Below, in pieces: positions 42,495 through 50,158 of a stretch of DNA of 64,000 bases. The position numbers and the translations under genes are program-made. Numbering within the stretch: the stretch's first letter is position 1; every line of letters starts with the position of its first letter. Under the pieces are notes generated by a model, which saw nothing but the letters and a program-made list of their open reading frames with translations, searched no databases and had not been told where the DNA came from. The DNA is taken from contig OZ250162.1 in the NCBI GenBank assembly GCA_965238025.1, forward strand, positions 2,046,001 to 2,110,000. The letters are read 5' to 3'. This DNA is from Pelagihabitans sp965238025 (GTDB lineage: Bacteria; Bacteroidota; Bacteroidia; Flavobacteriales; Flavobacteriaceae).

Positions 42495-43307
42495 TTGTCC
42501 AGACTTGTTAAATCAGAACTTTTGGAAATAATTTGTTACAGTTGTGGCCGCGGTGAGAATCCCGAAAATTCTATTGAAGGAATACGAAATTGCCAAAAAG
42601 TAAATCCCGATTGGCGCATTGAAATGGATTTACAAATGACCAAAGATGGGCATATCGTATTGTTTCATGATAAAGAAACTGAAAGGATTACTGGGGTCGA
42701 AAAAGAGATTCAAAACTTGACCCTTGAAGAAGTTCAGATATTAAACGCAGGTTATAATTTTACGATAGGATCTTCTTTTCCCTATAGAGAAACCCCTATT
42801 GAAATACCCACCTTGGATGAGGTTTGTAAAGCCTTCCCTAAAATCAAGTTGTTGTTGGATGTTCATACGAATAATGTGATGATAATAAATACGGTAATCT
42901 CAATTGTAGAACGATACAGAATGGCAAAACAGATCGTGGTGGTAAGTCAATTTGACGAAATTTTGGCAGGATTCAAAGCCAAAAGACCGAATTGGGAATA
43001 CGGAGCGGCGACCAAGGAAGTCAAAAATATGGTGTATAGCAGTCTTCTTTTCCTGGATGGTTTTTTTCCTATACAATCAAATATTTTGATGCTGCCAATT
43101 AAGTATAATGGTTTAACCCTTTTAACCAAAAGAGTCATTAGGCATATTAGAAAACGAGACAAAAAGCTTTGGGTTTGGTTGAATGAGGGTAAAGAAGTGG
43201 TAACCATAAATTCAAATCACGAGTTGATGGAACTGAAAGAAAAGGGAGTTGACGGAATTTTTACAGAATTTCCGGCTAAGCTGATGAAAGAGATTAGCGA
43301 GAAATAG
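42495..43307 (+). CDS. divergent GDPD-like protein (first catalytic His missing)
   Basis: 270 residues, TTG start (an ATG seven bases earlier is out of frame and hits a stop). GDPD-type TIM barrel: ENPENSIEGIRN, metal residues in RIEMDLQMTKDG (Glu, Asp), and second catalytic His in IVLFHDKETERITG. In canonical enzymes HRG precedes PENT; here the sequence reads SCGRGENPENS, with Gly in place of the His and a loop three residues shorter. Either the activity is lost or the N-terminus reached by homologues is altered. Frameshift upstream was looked for and not seen. Confidence 0.75.
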   Translation: MSRLVKSELLEIICYSCGRGENPENSIEGIRNCQKVNPDWRIEMDLQMTKDGHIVLFHDKETERITGVEKEIQNLTLEEVQILNAGYNFTIGSSFPYRETPIEIPTLDEVCKAFPKIKLLLDVHTNNVMIINTVISIVERYRMAKQIVVVSQFDEILAGFKAKRPNWEYGAATKEVKNMVYSSLLFLDGFFPIQSNILMLPIKYNGLTLLTKRVIRHIRKRDKKLWVWLNEGKEVVTINSNHELMELKEKGVDGIFTEFPAKLMKEISEK

Positions 43308-43355
43308 GAATATAACAACCCCAACTGTTTAAAGGTTGATTATGATATAAATTAA

Positions 43356-44492
43356 ATGAGGAAAGTCATAGTAAAGCTGATAAAGAAGATGTTAATAGGA
43401 TTCGGTATTTTTATTGGTGTAGTGGTAGTAGTGGCTTTTTTATTTGTGAATTTCAGCCCGGAATTTGGTGGGAAAGCAACAAAAGAACAGCTGCTTGAGT
43501 ACGCCAAGTCTAAGAATTATAAAGATGGAAAGTTTGTCAATAGGGGAAATGTAAAAATAGCAATGAGTGGTGGCGATATGCTCAAAGCCATTGGTCAAAT
43601 GTTCGAATCAAATTCAAATTCCAGACCCCAAAACGATATAAAGGTCAGAAAAATCGATTCATTGAATATAGCTGAGTACAAGGCACAAACAAGGCTTATA
43701 TGGTTCGGGCATTCTGCTTTTTTATTACAAATAAAGAATAAGAATATTCTTATCGACCCGATGTTCGGCGATGTTCCGGCTCCAAATCCGATGTTGGGCG
43801 GAAAGCGTTTTAGTGCAGAATTACCCATAGCCATTGAGAAGTTGCCACAAATTGATGCCGTATTGATTTCACATGATCATTACGACCACCTGGATTATGG
43901 TTCGATTCAAAAATTAAAGGATAAGGCAGGGAAGTTTTATACACCTCTGGGAGTTGGTGTTCATTTAGAAGAATGGGGAATAGAAAAAGAGCGTATCGTC
44001 GAGTTGGATTGGTGGCAAGACGCGAACTTTGGTGATTTGAATTTCCGTTCTACCCCTGCACAACATTTCTCCGGAAGGGGACTGACCGATAGGGAAAAAA
44101 CGTTTTGGTGCTCATGGATAATCAAATCGGATACCGAAAACATCTTTTTTAGTGGCGATAGTGGTTACGCTCCCCACTTTAAGGAAATAGGGGAGAAGTA
44201 CGGTCCCATTGATTTTGCCATGATGGAATGCGGCCAGTACAATAAACTTTGGCCCGAGGTACATATGTTTCCTGAAGAAACGGCTCAGGCGGCAGCAGAT
44301 ATCAGGGCAAAAAAGATGATGCCCATTCATTGGGGGGCATTTAAGTTGGCGCCACATGCCTGGACAGACCCTGTAGAGCGGGTATCCAAAAGGGCAAAAG
44401 AATTGAATGTTGAACTCATTACCCCGGAAATAGGAACACCTATCGTTTTGGAAAATTTATCTATGGCGTCTTCCACTTGGTGGAAAAAGTAA
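43356..44492 (+). CDS. NAPE-PLD-like metallo-beta-lactamase-fold hydrolase
   Basis: 378 residues with an N-terminal membrane helix (IGFGIFIGVVVVVAFLFV). The MBL motif ISHDHYDHLDYG, the RLIWFGHSAFLLQI strand, SGDSGYAPHF and the ending MPIHWGAFKLAPHAW are those of the NAPE-PLD/UlaG-like group, which hydrolyse N-acylphosphatidylethanolamine or related lipids. Follows the GDPD-like gene by 48 bases. Confidence 0.88.
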   Translation: MRKVIVKLIKKMLIGFGIFIGVVVVVAFLFVNFSPEFGGKATKEQLLEYAKSKNYKDGKFVNRGNVKIAMSGGDMLKAIGQMFESNSNSRPQNDIKVRKIDSLNIAEYKAQTRLIWFGHSAFLLQIKNKNILIDPMFGDVPAPNPMLGGKRFSAELPIAIEKLPQIDAVLISHDHYDHLDYGSIQKLKDKAGKFYTPLGVGVHLEEWGIEKERIVELDWWQDANFGDLNFRSTPAQHFSGRGLTDREKTFWCSWIIKSDTENIFFSGDSGYAPHFKEIGEKYGPIDFAMMECGQYNKLWPEVHMFPEETAQAAADIRAKKMMPIHWGAFKLAPHAWTDPVERVSKRAKELNVELITPEIGTPIVLENLSMASSTWWKK

Positions 44493-44580
44493 AGCGTCGC
44501 TTTCCAATGAAAAGACCATTGATCGGTAGGGAAAGCTGTAAAGCATTCCTGTTCGGATGAGGTAACACATATAATTGGTT

Positions 44581-46008
44581 ATGAGGATAAAAGCTACCTT
44601 ACTTGTTTTCGGAGTATTTCTAGTACTCCAAGCCTGCAAAAAAGAATCTTTTAAAAAGCAGCAGGACAATGCTGTACCCTCTTACCGAGATCTTGCAGCT
44701 ATTAAGGCAGAAGGTAAGTTAAAGGCACTGGTCGTTAATAATAGTACCAGTTACTTTTTGTATCGGGGAAAACCAATGGGCTTTGAATATGAACTCCTGG
44801 AAAAATTCGCAGACCATTTAGGTGTGGAACTGGAAGTTACTATTTCGAAAAACATAGATAGCATATTCTACGAATTAAATACCAAGGATATTGATATTGT
44901 AGCTTATAGTTTAGCTATTACTGAGGAAAGGAAAAAGCAAGTGAATTTTTCCGACTATTTATATCTTACTCATCAAGTTTTGGTTCAGAAAAAACCAGAT
45001 AATTGGAGAACAATGAAATGGAACGACTTGCAGAAATCGGTGACAAATAATGTTATTGAACTCATTGGCGACACAATTTCAGTAAGGAAGGAATCCTCTT
45101 TTACCGAGCGCATTGCCAATCTATCTAAAGAAATTGGTGGGCGCATTTATATTGATACGATCGCTGGAAATTTTTCGACGGACGAAATTATTAAGATGGT
45201 TGTAGACGAGAAGGTCAAATATACCATAGCCGACAAAAATATTGCCGCGGTAAATCAATTCTATTACCCCATATTAGATATTGAGTTGCCTATAAGTTTT
45301 TCACAGAGAATTAGTTGGGCACAAAAGTCCAACGCCCCAGAATTGACCGAAGCCGTAAACCAATGGCTGAAAACGATTAAAAAGAAGAGCGACTACAATA
45401 TCATCTATGATAAATATTTTAAAAACAAAAGAAGCTTTAAGCGGCGTGTTCAAAGCGAATTTTACAGTCTCAATGATAATAAGATAAGTAAATATGACGC
45501 TATAGTTAAAAAGTATGCGGAGAAAATAGGATGGGATTGGCGATTGTTATCAGCATTAATTTATCAAGAATCCCGTTTTGAACCGGAAGTGTCATCTTGG
45601 GCGGACGCGAAGGGCCTTATGCAATTAATGCCCGAAACAGCAGAAGAACTTGAAGTGATTGATAGAATATCACCAGAAAGTAGTATTCAAGGGGGTACCA
45701 AATACTTAAAACAATTATGGAATAATTTTGAAAAAATACAAGATACGACCCAAAGGTTAAAATTTACCATGGCTTCTTATAATTGCGGTTTAGGGCATGT
45801 ATTGGATGCTCAACGTCTCGCAGAAAAGCAAAACCTCAATAGTAAATTATGGGATGATAATGTTGAAAAGATGATACGCTCCCTTGCATATCCAAAATAC
45901 TATAACAAATCATATATCAAATATGGTTATGTGAGAGGTATTGAGCCTTATAATTATGTGAAACAAATCTTTCAACGCTTCGAACACTATAAAAAGTTTA
46001 TCAAATAA
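44581..46008 (+). CDS. mltF: MltF-like lytic transglycosylase lipoprotein
   Basis: 475 residues from ATG 44581; lipobox in FLVLQACKK. An N-terminal solute-binding-type domain (LKALVVNNSTSYFLYRGKPMGFEYELLEKF) is followed by an SLT domain with catalytic Glu in LIYQESRFEPEVSSWADAKGLMQLMP and ASYNCGLGHVLDA. Cleaves peptidoglycan glycan strands at the outer membrane. The TTG six bases upstream is not needed. Confidence 0.92.
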   Translation: MRIKATLLVFGVFLVLQACKKESFKKQQDNAVPSYRDLAAIKAEGKLKALVVNNSTSYFLYRGKPMGFEYELLEKFADHLGVELEVTISKNIDSIFYELNTKDIDIVAYSLAITEERKKQVNFSDYLYLTHQVLVQKKPDNWRTMKWNDLQKSVTNNVIELIGDTISVRKESSFTERIANLSKEIGGRIYIDTIAGNFSTDEIIKMVVDEKVKYTIADKNIAAVNQFYYPILDIELPISFSQRISWAQKSNAPELTEAVNQWLKTIKKKSDYNIIYDKYFKNKRSFKRRVQSEFYSLNDNKISKYDAIVKKYAEKIGWDWRLLSALIYQESRFEPEVSSWADAKGLMQLMPETAEELEVIDRISPESSIQGGTKYLKQLWNNFEKIQDTTQRLKFTMASYNCGLGHVLDAQRLAEKQNLNSKLWDDNVEKMIRSLAYPKYYNKSYIKYGYVRGIEPYNYVKQIFQRFEHYKKFIK

Positions 46009-46044
46009 AATTTATAGTAATTTTCAATTGAGCTGTAGGCGCTC

Positions 46045-46074
46045 TTGTTTGGCACATTGATTTGCCTAACTTTG
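46045..46074 (+). promoter_or_regulatory. marC promoter: TTG-N19-TAACTTTG
   Basis: TTG at 46045-46047 and exact -7 TAACTTTG at 46067-46074, 19-base spacer. This TTG is a promoter part, so the reading frame starting there is over-extended. Confidence 0.75.
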
Positions 46075-46098
46075 AACGAAAGGATAAATCATGAAACC

Positions 46099-46695
46099 AT
46101 GGATGACTTAGGAAGCTCAATAGTATCTACAGCTGTATTGTTATTCTTTTTAATGGATCCATTGGGTAATATTCCCATTTTACTTTCCGTATTAAAAGGA
46201 ATACCACCAAAACGCCAACGATTTATTATAATTAGGGAATTATTGCTTGCGCTGGTTATCCTGATTGTTTTTCTTTTTGGGGGGCAAAGAATTCTAAGTT
46301 TTCTTCATTTACAACAGGAGTCCGTCACCATAGCAGGTGGGATTATACTTTTAATCATCGGACTTCGATTAATATTCCCCAATAAGGATGGGGTAATGGG
46401 AAAACAACCAGGCGGGGAACCCTTTATAGTACCCATTGCCATACCCATGATTGCCGGTCCCTCAGTATTGGCCATGTTAATGCTCTTGACCCAAAATGGA
46501 AATGAACCGATGATAAATTGGTTGTTTGCGCTTTTATTGGCGTGGGGTCTTTCGGCACTTTTGTTATTGTTTGCTCCCTTTCTTTATAAAATACTGCGCG
46601 AAAGAGGTCTTCATGCCATTGAACGATTAATGGGTATGATACTAGTGATGATGGCGGTACAGATGCTGATCAATGGATTTAAGGTGCTTTTTTAA
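46099..46695 (+). CDS. MarC-family integral membrane protein
   Basis: 198 residues from ATG 46099, six membrane helices: STAVLLFFLMDPLGNIPILLS at the start, then GGIILLIIGLRLIFP, PIAIPMIAGPSVLAMLMLL and a last helix RLMGMILVMMAVQMLINGF. The DPLGNIP and PIAIPMIAGP motifs define the family. Despite the old name it is not shown to give multidrug resistance. Confidence 0.92.
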   Translation: MDDLGSSIVSTAVLLFFLMDPLGNIPILLSVLKGIPPKRQRFIIIRELLLALVILIVFLFGGQRILSFLHLQQESVTIAGGIILLIIGLRLIFPNKDGVMGKQPGGEPFIVPIAIPMIAGPSVLAMLMLLTQNGNEPMINWLFALLLAWGLSALLLLFAPFLYKILRERGLHAIERLMGMILVMMAVQMLINGFKVLF

Positions 46696-46756
46696 GTATT
46701 TTCAAACAGTCTCTAATGTTCTGGGTATACATGTTTCATGTAATCGGGCAGTCTAC

Positions 46757-46775
46757 TGAAAGAACGGTTCTTTCA
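46757..46775. repeat. perfect inverted repeat, 9-base arms
   Basis: TGAAAGAAC-G-GTTCTTTCA, 62 bases after the marC stop. No T-run follows, so it is not a plain terminator. Confidence 0.6.
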
Positions 46776-46828
46776 AGGAAAGAGAGCTGCAAAAAAACCT
46801 CTTCGCCATTCAAAAATGGAACACGGAT

Positions 46829-46887
46829 AACGCTGATCTGACAGGTGTCCGCAGATAAGATCATAACAAATCATAAAAATCAGCGTC
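46829..46887. repeat. ACGCTGAT / ATCAGCGT inverted repeat with second copy
   Basis: Arms ACGCTGAT (46830-46837) and ATCAGCGT (46879-46886), separated by 41 bases; a further GTCAGCGTT follows at once. Similar AATCAGCG-rich intergenic stretches are known in Bacteroidota. Function unknown. Confidence 0.5.
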
Positions 46888-46928
46888 GTCAGCGTTCAAT
46901 TATCAAGGCCGCATTCATTACAATCTTC

Positions 46929-47492
46929 TTAATGATGGGATTTAATAGTTTTTCCTTCTAAATAACCATTGATCAAATCTGCCCAATCCTGAAGATTGCT
47001 TTCATACATTTTTTCAAGAGCCTTTTTATTGAGCTGGTTTCCATTTTTATTTAAACCAGTATATGTATAAGTTACCGTTGTCTTTGTTTTGTTATCATTC
47101 TCAATAGCATCATTTTTTACGGTTATCGTCCAGAATCGGTTTTCTGTGGATACTAGGTATTGAATTAAATAGTTTTCTGGTTCAAATTTGGAGATTACCC
47201 AAAGTAAATCCCCTTCATCTCCATGACCATGGCCGTGTGGTTCTATTTTAAAGGCGGTACCTTCTTCAATAACTTCCTTGTTAGGATAGATTAAAACAGG
47301 CTCCCATCCCGGCGCCCATTTTCGTTCTTCAAAGGCACCATATAATGGAAATACGTTGTCAATAGTTTCATTTACTGTAAATGATGCCGTTTTAGAAATA
47401 CGCTCTGAGTTAAAGCTTTCGTTTGTCTTATGCTGTCCGTTACATCCCATAACAGAAATAGCAAGTAAAATTAATATGCCTGTTGTTTTCAT
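46929..47492 (-). CDS. lipoprotein with SRPBCC-like domain
   Basis: 187 residues; lipobox VMGCNGQH. The mature part SKTASFTVNETIDNVFPLYGAFEERKWAPGW and later WVISKFEPENYLIQYLV, TTVTYTYTGLNKNGN, resembles START-like SRPBCC folds. HGHGHGDEG in the middle could bind metal. Downstream of the Crp/Fnr gene (35 bases) in the same direction. Confidence 0.72.
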   Translation of the reverse strand: MKTTGILILLAISVMGCNGQHKTNESFNSERISKTASFTVNETIDNVFPLYGAFEERKWAPGWEPVLIYPNKEVIEEGTAFKIEPHGHGHGDEGDLLWVISKFEPENYLIQYLVSTENRFWTITVKNDAIENDNKTKTTVTYTYTGLNKNGNQLNKKALEKMYESNLQDWADLINGYLEGKTIKSHH

Positions 47493-47527
47493 GGAGCAAA
47501 GTAACAGACAACAAATTTGGTTTTCGT

Positions 47528-48049
47528 TTACATTTGTTGAGAAAACTGCTTTCTTGCCCTACTCAATTGGGTAGGTGTAATTCCTAAAAAATTGGCTATG
47601 AGATAATGTGGTATTCTATTAATTAGGTTTGGGTATTCCTTTAAAAAGAGTTTGTACTTTTCTAAGGAGTTTAAATTGGTCAAAGCCACTAATCTTGATT
47701 GCAATTGCCCGTTTAGTTTATGAAAAGCCGTGTTTATAATGTCCGTAATTTTTTCATTTTTATTTACATAGGACATAACCTCCGAAAAACTACCAATAGA
47801 TATGGTAGAATCTTCCAAGGCCTGTATATTAAGGGATGAAGCTACATTGGGGATGTAACTTGCCAGTACCATATCTTTTTCCTGATAAAAATGGGTGGTC
47901 ACCTCATTACCATCCTCGTCAATAACATAACCGCGTAGCACACCAGAAAGGATACGACCAATGTATTGATTCTTTTGACCCTCCTTTACAAATAAATCGC
48001 CTTTTTTGACGGTAATGTCTTTATGTAATGACGCTACTAGCCGTGACAT
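47528..48049 (-). CDS. Crp/Fnr-family regulator
   Basis: 173 residues: beta-roll (LFVKEGQKNQYIGRILSGVLRGYVID) and winged helix with IANFLGITPTQLSRARK. The recognition helix has T-x-x-S-R rather than E-x-x-S-R, so it should not read TTGA boxes like the regulator at 13782. A -7 box TATATTTG sits at 48067-48074. Probably controls the lipoprotein gene behind it. Confidence 0.88.
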   Translation of the reverse strand: MSRLVASLHKDITVKKGDLFVKEGQKNQYIGRILSGVLRGYVIDEDGNEVTTHFYQEKDMVLASYIPNVASSLNIQALEDSTISIGSFSEVMSYVNKNEKITDIINTAFHKLNGQLQSRLVALTNLNSLEKYKLFLKEYPNLINRIPHYLIANFLGITPTQLSRARKQFSQQM

Positions 48050-48066
48050 TTTTAAATTGCTTTTGA

Positions 48067-48074
48067 CAAATATA
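48067..48074 (-). promoter_or_regulatory. -7 element TATATTTG of the Crp/Fnr gene
   Basis: Exact TAnnTTTG match on the minus strand, 17 bases from the ATG at 48049. Confidence 0.5.
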
Positions 48075-48191
48075 GGGTTTAGGGAAAAAGTTAGAGGCTC
48101 ATTTCATAGAGCTACGTCTAGAAAGGCAATCATCCTCCTGCTATTTTAGTAGTTTTTTTAAACAGTTTAGATATGGTAAAAAGATATATTG

Positions 48192-48809
48192 CTATTCAGC
48201 TAATATGTTATAGGTTGTTATCTCTTCTTCGGTCATCCAATGAATACTACTTGCGGGCGCTACATTAATGGTGAAATAATAGAAAGCCTCTGCTTGCTGT
48301 TGCGTAAAACCAACTGAAACATAATAATTAATATAGGGCAAATGATTGGTGTGACCTACCGGAAAATCTGTAGCCGTTGCGTTTTCCCCAGCCCAAGAAT
48401 GAACACCGATCCTCGTGTTGGTCCCTTTTGTTCTTTGTATTCCGGCGATGAAAAAATCTACGCCTCCAGAGGCAATTTCGCCATTATCCATCAAATGAAT
48501 ATTAATTCCTTTTTGATGAACCTTTAAAGATAATTCTAGGTTAACGGTATCATCTGAAGAACCTTCGCAGTTTTTAATATTTATGGTATCTATATTTGGG
48601 AAAGCCGCGGTAAGCGTATTAAAATTGTTTAATGATTGGCTATTTACCACACCATTCATCTCTACCGTGGTATTGTTCTCCAGCACCTTAAAAATACCAA
48701 ATTGCCGTTCTGTATTTAGATTTGCACTACTATCATCGTCCCTGCTGCAGCTGATAAAAATTGCAGTAAATAAAATTGTAATCACTGTTAAGATTCTCTT
48801 TTTTTTCAT
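48192..48809 (-). CDS. lipoprotein with ClpP-like fold
   Basis: 205 residues, lipobox in AIFISCSRDD. The strand-turn pattern MNGVVNSQSLNNFNTLTAAFP, then NGEIASGGVDFFIAGIQRTKG and RIGVHSWAG places a Ser in IASGGV and a His in GVHSW where ClpP/crotonase-fold serine peptidases have nucleophile and base. Similar periplasmic ClpP-like proteins (COG3904 type) exist. Peptidase activity is inference. Confidence 0.6.
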   Translation of the reverse strand: MKKKRILTVITILFTAIFISCSRDDDSSANLNTERQFGIFKVLENNTTVEMNGVVNSQSLNNFNTLTAAFPNIDTINIKNCEGSSDDTVNLELSLKVHQKGINIHLMDNGEIASGGVDFFIAGIQRTKGTNTRIGVHSWAGENATATDFPVGHTNHLPYINYYVSVGFTQQQAEAFYYFTINVAPASSIHWMTEEEITTYNILAE

Positions 48810-48846
48810 CGTTATAAAATTTAAAAATTAATACTCGTTTTTATAT

Positions 48847-48906
48847 TAAAAAAAGCACATGCTCCCGTAATTCCTTTCTTAGGTAATTACTGAAGTATGT
48901 GCTTTT
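48847..48906 (-). terminator. extended hairpin terminator (minus strand)
   Basis: Outer stem AAAAGCACAT/ATGTGCTTTT (48851-48860 with 48897-48906) and inner stem GTAATT/AATTAC (48867-48872 with 48885-48890). On the minus strand it ends in a T-run. It lies 227 bases past the stop of the upstream minus-strand gene. Confidence 0.6.
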
Positions 48907-49051
48907 ACACAATTTTTTTCTAAATCATAAACCCTATGTCTTCTTCAGTGTTGGATTATGATTCTTTTAGAAAAAAGCCTATTTATTATACAACAGGTAA
49001 TTGTAAAAACACCCTATTAAAAAGTGGAATTATATTACCATTGTTTTTGTG

Positions 49052-49126
49052 GTTGAAGAACTATTGCCTTTAGGTATAAACCTTGTTTAAGGCTTATACA
49101 TCATCTAAAAACAATAGTTCTCAACA
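49052..49126 (-). other. long imperfect hairpin just after a stop codon
   Basis: GTTGAAGAACTATTG pairs with CAATAGTTCTCAAC (one bulge). Inside are alternative stems (GCCTT/AAGGC, GTATAA/TTATAC, AGGT/ACCT) that cannot all form together. No T-run. Confidence 0.6.
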
Positions 49127-49132
49127 CATTAT

Positions 49133-50041
49133 TTACTGTCTATAAGTGCCATCGGGTAAAACGGTTGGTAAATTATACTGGGTGTCTGTTAATAAACCGT
49201 ATACGGCGGCATCTGTGCTTTGTACTAAAGCTCTAGTATTTGGCTTCCATTCTTGTTGAATCTCTGATAATCGATTAGGCCCATCTTGTGCGCCTAGGAT
49301 TGATGTCATTGCCCAGTAAAAATATTCTGTGTTCTGGCATGCATAATCACATGTTGAATCATCATAAGTATACCATGCGCTTGCTGGATAGGGATTAGGA
49401 ATGCTTGTAAATTGTCCGCCTCTTGCAATGTCCATAGCATTAGAAAGTTGAGAACCTGTTTGCTCACCAAATGTATTAGGATATACATGAGAGTAACCTG
49501 CATGAGTAATAATATGCCAGACTTCTTCTAAAGATGCATCAAAACGTCCTGTTTTGCTTGGTAAATAGTTTGGATTAGTTTCTTCATTTCCTAAATCCTG
49601 TCCTTCCCTTCCATTTGGAAAGTCAATATTGTTTATGTCACTCTCCGATGCCCACATAAAAACAAAAGCTTTTTTTTCTAGCATTTTGTCCACAACGGCT
49701 TGGTTGTCTAATGTGCCATCCTCATTATTATCTAAGTATTGTGCCATTACGTTGGCAGCGTGTAATAAATTGGCATCGGAAACACCTGGTACGGCGTATA
49801 TATCAATTCCGAAAACCACTACTTTTCGATTTGCCGTACTTAATACACCATCGTTATTTGCTACAATAGTAAAATTTGGGTCACTTCCGGGGGCGATAGT
49901 ACCTCCAGTTGGGTCTGTAGGATTTGTAGGGTCGGTAGTATCCGTTGGTATTTCTGTAATACCGTCGTCTTTTGAACAAGAGGTGCAGCTTAAAGCTACA
50001 ACCATTAGTATTGTACTTAGTGTTGAAAGTAAATGTTTCAT
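49133..50041 (-). CDS. lipoprotein with EF-hand-like loop and HxxxH (unknown)
   Basis: 302 residues from ATG 50041; lipobox in LSCTSCSKDD, then a Thr/Pro-rich linker (TDTTDPTNPTDPTG). Mature domain: VVVFGIDIYAVPGVSDANLLHAAN, calcium-type loop LDNNEDGTLD, and LEEVWHIITHAGYSHVYPN giving ExxHxxxHxxxxH, a possible metal site. Two Cys (CDYACQN) could form a disulphide. I do not recognise the family. Confidence 0.65.
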   Translation of the reverse strand: MKHLLSTLSTILMVVALSCTSCSKDDGITEIPTDTTDPTNPTDPTGGTIAPGSDPNFTIVANNDGVLSTANRKVVVFGIDIYAVPGVSDANLLHAANVMAQYLDNNEDGTLDNQAVVDKMLEKKAFVFMWASESDINNIDFPNGREGQDLGNEETNPNYLPSKTGRFDASLEEVWHIITHAGYSHVYPNTFGEQTGSQLSNAMDIARGGQFTSIPNPYPASAWYTYDDSTCDYACQNTEYFYWAMTSILGAQDGPNRLSEIQQEWKPNTRALVQSTDAAVYGLLTDTQYNLPTVLPDGTYRQ

Positions 50042-50128
50042 AATTTTTAGTTTTAAGTTAAACAAAGATTCCTTCTACTATGAGAACAGCAAAAGAACGG
50101 CCAACCCTATAAATTTTATGTGGAGAAT

Positions 50129-50158
50129 AGTCCGAATGGCGTCTATTCGGACTTTTTT
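50129..50158. terminator. hairpin AGTCCGAAT/ATTCGGACT over the end of the AraC gene
   Basis: Nine-pair stem, seven-base loop, six T on the plus strand. It overlaps the stop codon of the minus-strand AraC gene (50143-50145). The T-run on the plus strand would stop antisense reading; as a minus terminator it lacks T. Confidence 0.5.

Larger units (their letters stand above)
48810..49132. other. 323-base gene-free stretch with two large hairpins
   Basis: No coding signal on either strand. Contains a terminator-like hairpin at 48847-48906 and a longer imperfect hairpin at 49052-49126, both on the 3' side of the unknown lipoprotein gene ending at 49133. Apart from these I see only AT-rich sequence. 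Confidence 0.7.

Noticed and set aside
46099..46695. MarC as antibiotic-resistance gene
   Set aside because: The family name is historical; nothing in the sequence supports resistance.
48061..48076. Third FNR-type box (TTGACAAATATAGG)
   Set aside because: The second half is not GTCAA/ATCAA; the stretch is explained by the -7 box of the Crp/Fnr gene.
49052..49126. Integron attC-like hairpin
   Set aside because: Ends run GTTG...CAAC, opposite to the AAC...GTT of attC sites, and there is no integrase.
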